Source of the DNA: Streptohalobacillus salinus
GTDB lineage: Bacteria; Bacillota; Bacilli; Bacillales; Amphibacillaceae
Reading direction: 5' to 3'
NCBI RefSeq assembly: GCF_003201605.1
Contig: NZ_QJJR01000016.1
Span: 1 to 56,659, forward strand
DNA: 56,659 nt
The position numbers and the translations under genes were made by a program. Shown in pieces: positions 54,224-56,659 of the stretch. Position 1 is the first letter of the stretch. The number at the start of each line of letters is the position of its first letter. The notes under the pieces were generated by a model, which saw only the letters and a list, made by a program, of their open reading frames with translations, ran no database searches and had not been told where the DNA came from.

Positions 54224-55211
54224 GGTTTTGCGTTTCTGAGAAGATTAACGTGACCATTGTACCTTTACCTACTTCAGAAGTCAGGCGAACACCGTGCTCA
54301 AGTCTTTCAGCCACTTCTTTTACGAGATACAATCCCATACCCGTGGATTCTTTAAAAATCCGCCCGTTTTCACCGGTGAAAAACTTATCAAAGACACGTT
54401 TTTGATCTGAGACAGGGATACCTACCCCGTAATCACGAACACGAAGGTGTACTTCGTGATGCTGCTCTTCGATGTTAATCTCAATCGTATCATGATGATT
54501 AGCTGAATATTTCACCGCATTCAATATAAGCTGTGACAAAATAAAAAACAACCACTTCTTATCGGTGGTCACCTTAAATGCTTGTTTATCTGCCGTAAGT
54601 TTCGGGTAAATCCGGTGACGTATATAATACCGTCGGTGTTCCTTATTAACCGCATGAACCATAGCGATTAAGTTGACTGACTCAATTTGAAAATCTTCTT
54701 CGATTGTTCGTAACCTTGCTGAATATAAAACGGTTGATAACCCTTGACGCATGCGGTCAACTTCTTCCCGAATACTTGATGACTCAGGTTCGTCAAGTTC
54801 TTCTGCCGCTAAAGTTAATACCGATAACGGTGTTTTCATTTGATGAACCCAGCGATCGATAAATAGCAAGTGTTCCATTTGTTGCGTTTCTAAATCAGCG
54901 ATTTCTGCTTGATAGATGCGGTATTGGGACACTAACAGTTGATTTATACTTAAAGCTAATGGCGTAAATCCTGTTGGTTCAAGTACCTCCTCCAACTGTT
55001 TAAGTGGCACAGAAAGTTGATGATACAACTGTTTTCGACTGAAATAGCGATAAACTATAAAAGCAGTGAAAAAGACTAACAGCAGCAAATTAATATAAAG
55101 CAAGACCCCCGTATTATCAAACCCAGCTAATAGCAGTAAACTTGATAACGTCACGTGCTGCAACAACTGAAAGCAAACAAATCCGAGATGTTCTCTAAAG
55201 AATATTGCCAT
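54210..55211 (-). CDS. bceS: BceS-like intramembrane-sensing histidine kinase
   Basis: 333 residues. Two N-terminal helices with almost no extracytoplasmic loop (VTLSSLLLLAGF and VLLYINLLLLVFFTAFIV), the hallmark of kinases that sense through a Bce transporter. Phospho-acceptor His in IDRWVHQMKTPLSVL (about 122), N box LSQLILNAVKYSANH, G1 VRDYGVGIP and G2 STGMGLYLVKEVAER. It follows the regulator gene by 2 bp and would phosphorylate it. Confidence 0.94.
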   Translation of the reverse strand: MAIFFREHLGFVCFQLLQHVTLSSLLLLAGFDNTGVLLYINLLLLVFFTAFIVYRYFSRKQLYHQLSVPLKQLEEVLEPTGFTPLALSINQLLVSQYRIYQAEIADLETQQMEHLLFIDRWVHQMKTPLSVLTLAAEELDEPESSSIREEVDRMRQGLSTVLYSARLRTIEEDFQIESVNLIAMVHAVNKEHRRYYIRHRIYPKLTADKQAFKVTTDKKWLFFILSQLILNAVKYSANHHDTIEINIEEQHHEVHLRVRDYGVGIPVSDQKRVFDKFFTGENGRIFKESTGMGLYLVKEVAERLEHGVRLTSEVGKGTMVTLIFSETQNLTQV

Positions 55212-55213
55212 CG

Positions 55214-55912
55214 TTAATCATCCTTCCAATTTACAACAAGTCGGTAACCACTTCCACGAATTGTTTCAATAACATCATTCAATCCCAAATGTTGAAGTTT
55301 TTTTCGCACGCGGGTCACATTTACGTTTAATGTGTTCTCATCTACATACGTTTCATCATCCCATAATTTCTCAAGTAAATCTTGGCGACTTTTCACCCGC
55401 GGATAACGCTCAATCAACGCTTCAATAATGGCAGATTCTTTCTGTGTAACGTGAATTGTCTCACCACCGAACCTCACTTCAAAACGTTCAGGAAATAAGA
55501 CAAGTCCTGAAATGCTAACCTCACGTTCCTTCCCACTCAAGGCATATTCCCCATAAGCGCGACGCAGATGGGAACGAATTTTAGCGATGACCACATCAGG
55601 ATGAAAGGGTTTGGTAATGTAATCATCCCCTCCATTCTCAAGCGCCATCACCTGATCCATCTCTCCTGTACGTGCTGACAGAAATAATACAGGACAAATC
55701 GAGGTTTTGCGAATCTGGCGGCACCAATAAAAACCATCATATTGAGGTAAATTAATATCTAATATTACCAGGTCAGGCATTGCGCTATTAAACGTAGTCA
55801 ATACATCGTCAAAGTTCTTCTGAACAATTACCTGATAATTATATTTTTCAATACACGTTCGTAAATAATTCGCGATTTTTTCATCATCTTCTACAATCAT
55901 AATTTTCTTCAT
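55214..55912 (-). CDS. bceR: BceR-like OmpR-family response regulator
   Basis: About 232 residues. The receiver domain (1-115) has the acidic pocket VEDDEK, phospho-Asp in LVILDINLP and the conserved Lys in YITKPFHPD. The C-terminal OmpR winged helix (about 130-232) has LLEKLWDDETYVDENTLNVNVTRVRKKL and ends IRGSGYRLV. AGAGG touches an upstream ATG, so the ATG three codons on (55912) is the likelier start. Predicted to bind the TTACA-N4-TGTAA box upstream of bceAB. Confidence 0.95.
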   Translation of the reverse strand: MKKIMIVEDDEKIANYLRTCIEKYNYQVIVQKNFDDVLTTFNSAMPDLVILDINLPQYDGFYWCRQIRKTSICPVLFLSARTGEMDQVMALENGGDDYITKPFHPDVVIAKIRSHLRRAYGEYALSGKEREVSISGLVLFPERFEVRFGGETIHVTQKESAIIEALIERYPRVKSRQDLLEKLWDDETYVDENTLNVNVTRVRKKLQHLGLNDVIETIRGSGYRLVVNWKDD

Positions 55913-56143
55913 TTTAGTCATCCTCTTGACTCATTTTTTGGTACCTCTCTTCCTTTCATCTTATCATACTGCATTAAGCTTTGTGATTATCTTCTGCTTC
56001 ATTTGTCTACCTTTCTCAATCCGCTGATGTTTTTTAAAGGCAATGACCGCATGCATTGTATAACGACACCTTCATAGCTATATTCAACCAAGTGAACGCT
56101 ATGTTTAATACCCACGCATAACAATTGCTCACACAGAAAAAAA

Positions 56144-56178
56144 AGAAGCACATCCACTAAACTTCTGGATGTACTTCT
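56144..56178 (-). terminator. Terminator of the copB-like gene
   Basis: On the minus strand AGAAGTACATCCA pairs with TGGATGTGCTTCT (one G-T pair) and runs into eight T. It begins 7 bp after the stop codon. Confidence 0.9.
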
Positions 56179-56185
56179 AATTGGA

Positions 56186-56659
56186 TTATGCTTTTAACAG
56201 CCGTGCGTTAACCGCGACAATGACTGTACTTAAGGACATTAAGACCGCGCCTACGGCTGGACTTAGGATAATGCCGATGGGCGCAAGCACCCCGGCCGCT
56301 AACGGTAAGGCTACAATATTGTAACCCGCTGCCCACCACAGGTTTTGAATCATTTTCCGGTAGGTTGCTTTTGATAGTGACAAGATCGAAACAACATCGT
56401 TGGGATCACTTTTGACTAAGACAACATCAGCCGTTTCCATCGCAACGTCAGTCCCGGCACCAATCGCAATCCCTAAATCCGCATTGGCGAGCGCTGGGGC
56501 ATCATTGACACCATCGCCAGTCATGGCGACCTTCAAGCCTTGTTGTTTGATCGCTTTAATTTTTTCTGCTTTTTCGTGCGGTAACACTTCCGCAAAGACG
56601 TCATCTAAACCTAACTGTTCAGCTACCCAATCGGCAACTTGTTGGTTATCACCAGTCAG
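56186..56659 (-). CDS. copB: CopB-like copper-translocating P-type ATPase, C-terminal part (cut by window edge)
   Basis: Only the last 157 or so codons are in the window; the frame stays open to the edge. It begins at [18 protein letters not shown]. Hinge motif [20 protein letters not shown] and [19 protein letters not shown] are those of P1B ATPases. The end [20 protein letters not shown] and [20 protein letters not shown] (with the metal-site Met-x-x-Ser and Asn/Tyr) fits copper/silver exporters of the CopB group. The metal-binding CPx motif is outside the window. Confidence 0.9.
   Translation of the reverse strand: MTGDNQQVADWVAEQLGLDDVFAEVLPHEKAEKIKAIKQQGLKVAMTGDGVNDAPALANADLGIAIGAGTDVAMETADVVLVKSDPNDVVSILSLSKATYRKMIQNLWWAAGYNIVALPLAAGVLAPIGIILSPAVGAVLMSLSTVIVAVNARLLKA

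Overview
The window is chromosomal DNA of a low-GC Gram-positive bacterium. Codon use, AGGAGG-type ribosome sites, rho-independent terminators and the gene repertoire (YeeI-type YebC, OhrR/Ohr, PerR-like site at ahpCF, YpuA, LURP-one YxjI, Bce-type antibiotic sensing, a sigma-D-like motility promoter) all point to Bacillaceae. A halophilic or alkaliphilic, lactic-type genus such as Halolactibacillus or Amphibacillus would fit, but the genus is inference only.

Layout. 1-3.4 kb: a divergent methionine/2-oxo-acid module (MtnE aminotransferase, YafV/MtnU omega-amidase, HcxA-like 2-oxo acid reductase). 3.5-7 kb: DUF4153 membrane protein, a metal-dependent cyclase and secreted YpuA. 7.6-9.9 kb: ahpC-ahpF peroxide defence behind a PerR-like box. 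10.2-13.4 kb: DUF2975 protein, a YibE/F pair and glutathione peroxidase. 13.6-15.6 kb: YtrA-type GntR regulator with its ABC transporter. 15.7-18.1 kb: 6-phospho-beta-glucosidase divergent from an RpiR regulator. 18.1-26 kb: DUF4317, CatE-like dioxygenase, YxjI, alanine dehydrogenase, an unrecognised membrane protein with an internal duplication, and DUF2207/LemA. 26.4-32 kb: MATE exporter, sarcosine-oxidase-like enzyme, ASCH protein, ohrR/ohr with tandem operators, and a solitary glycine-betaine-binding lipoprotein.

32.3-35.9 kb is the accessory part. An alpha/beta hydrolase gene is split by an IS110-family element. The left-end non-coding region of that element folds as a bridge-RNA-like transcript with two guide loops. 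One loop matches the actual insertion site inside the hydrolase and the other matches the element's own ends. The circular junction would also rebuild a promoter with a 17-bp spacer. Just downstream is a cluster of tiny hydrophobic ORFs, one a frameshifted Gly/Ala-rich peptide of bacteriocin-like character, and then a palindromic repeat-like segment.

36-40.4 kb: YebC/YeeI, oligoendopeptidase F and a chemotaxis receptor behind a sigma-D-type promoter. 40.6-47.9 kb: nitroreductase, then a peptide-type ABC system made of a fused double ATPase and, divergently, two permeases with long N-terminal extensions and a lipoprotein. The lipoprotein's SBP_bac_5 fold appears circularly permuted, with the normally C-terminal segment first. 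48-51.4 kb: a 46-residue membrane peptide, a TauE/SafE permease, and a translationally coupled GIY-YIG/DUF2075 helicase and MazG-like pyrophosphohydrolase. 51.5-55.9 kb: a Bce-type module with a perfect BceR-like box overlapping the 3' end of the kinase gene. The window ends inside a CopB-like copper ATPase.

I see no rRNA, tRNA, CRISPR array or prophage. The strongest candidates for something new are the readable bridge-RNA element, the permuted binding-protein transporter, and the small-peptide cluster next to the IS.
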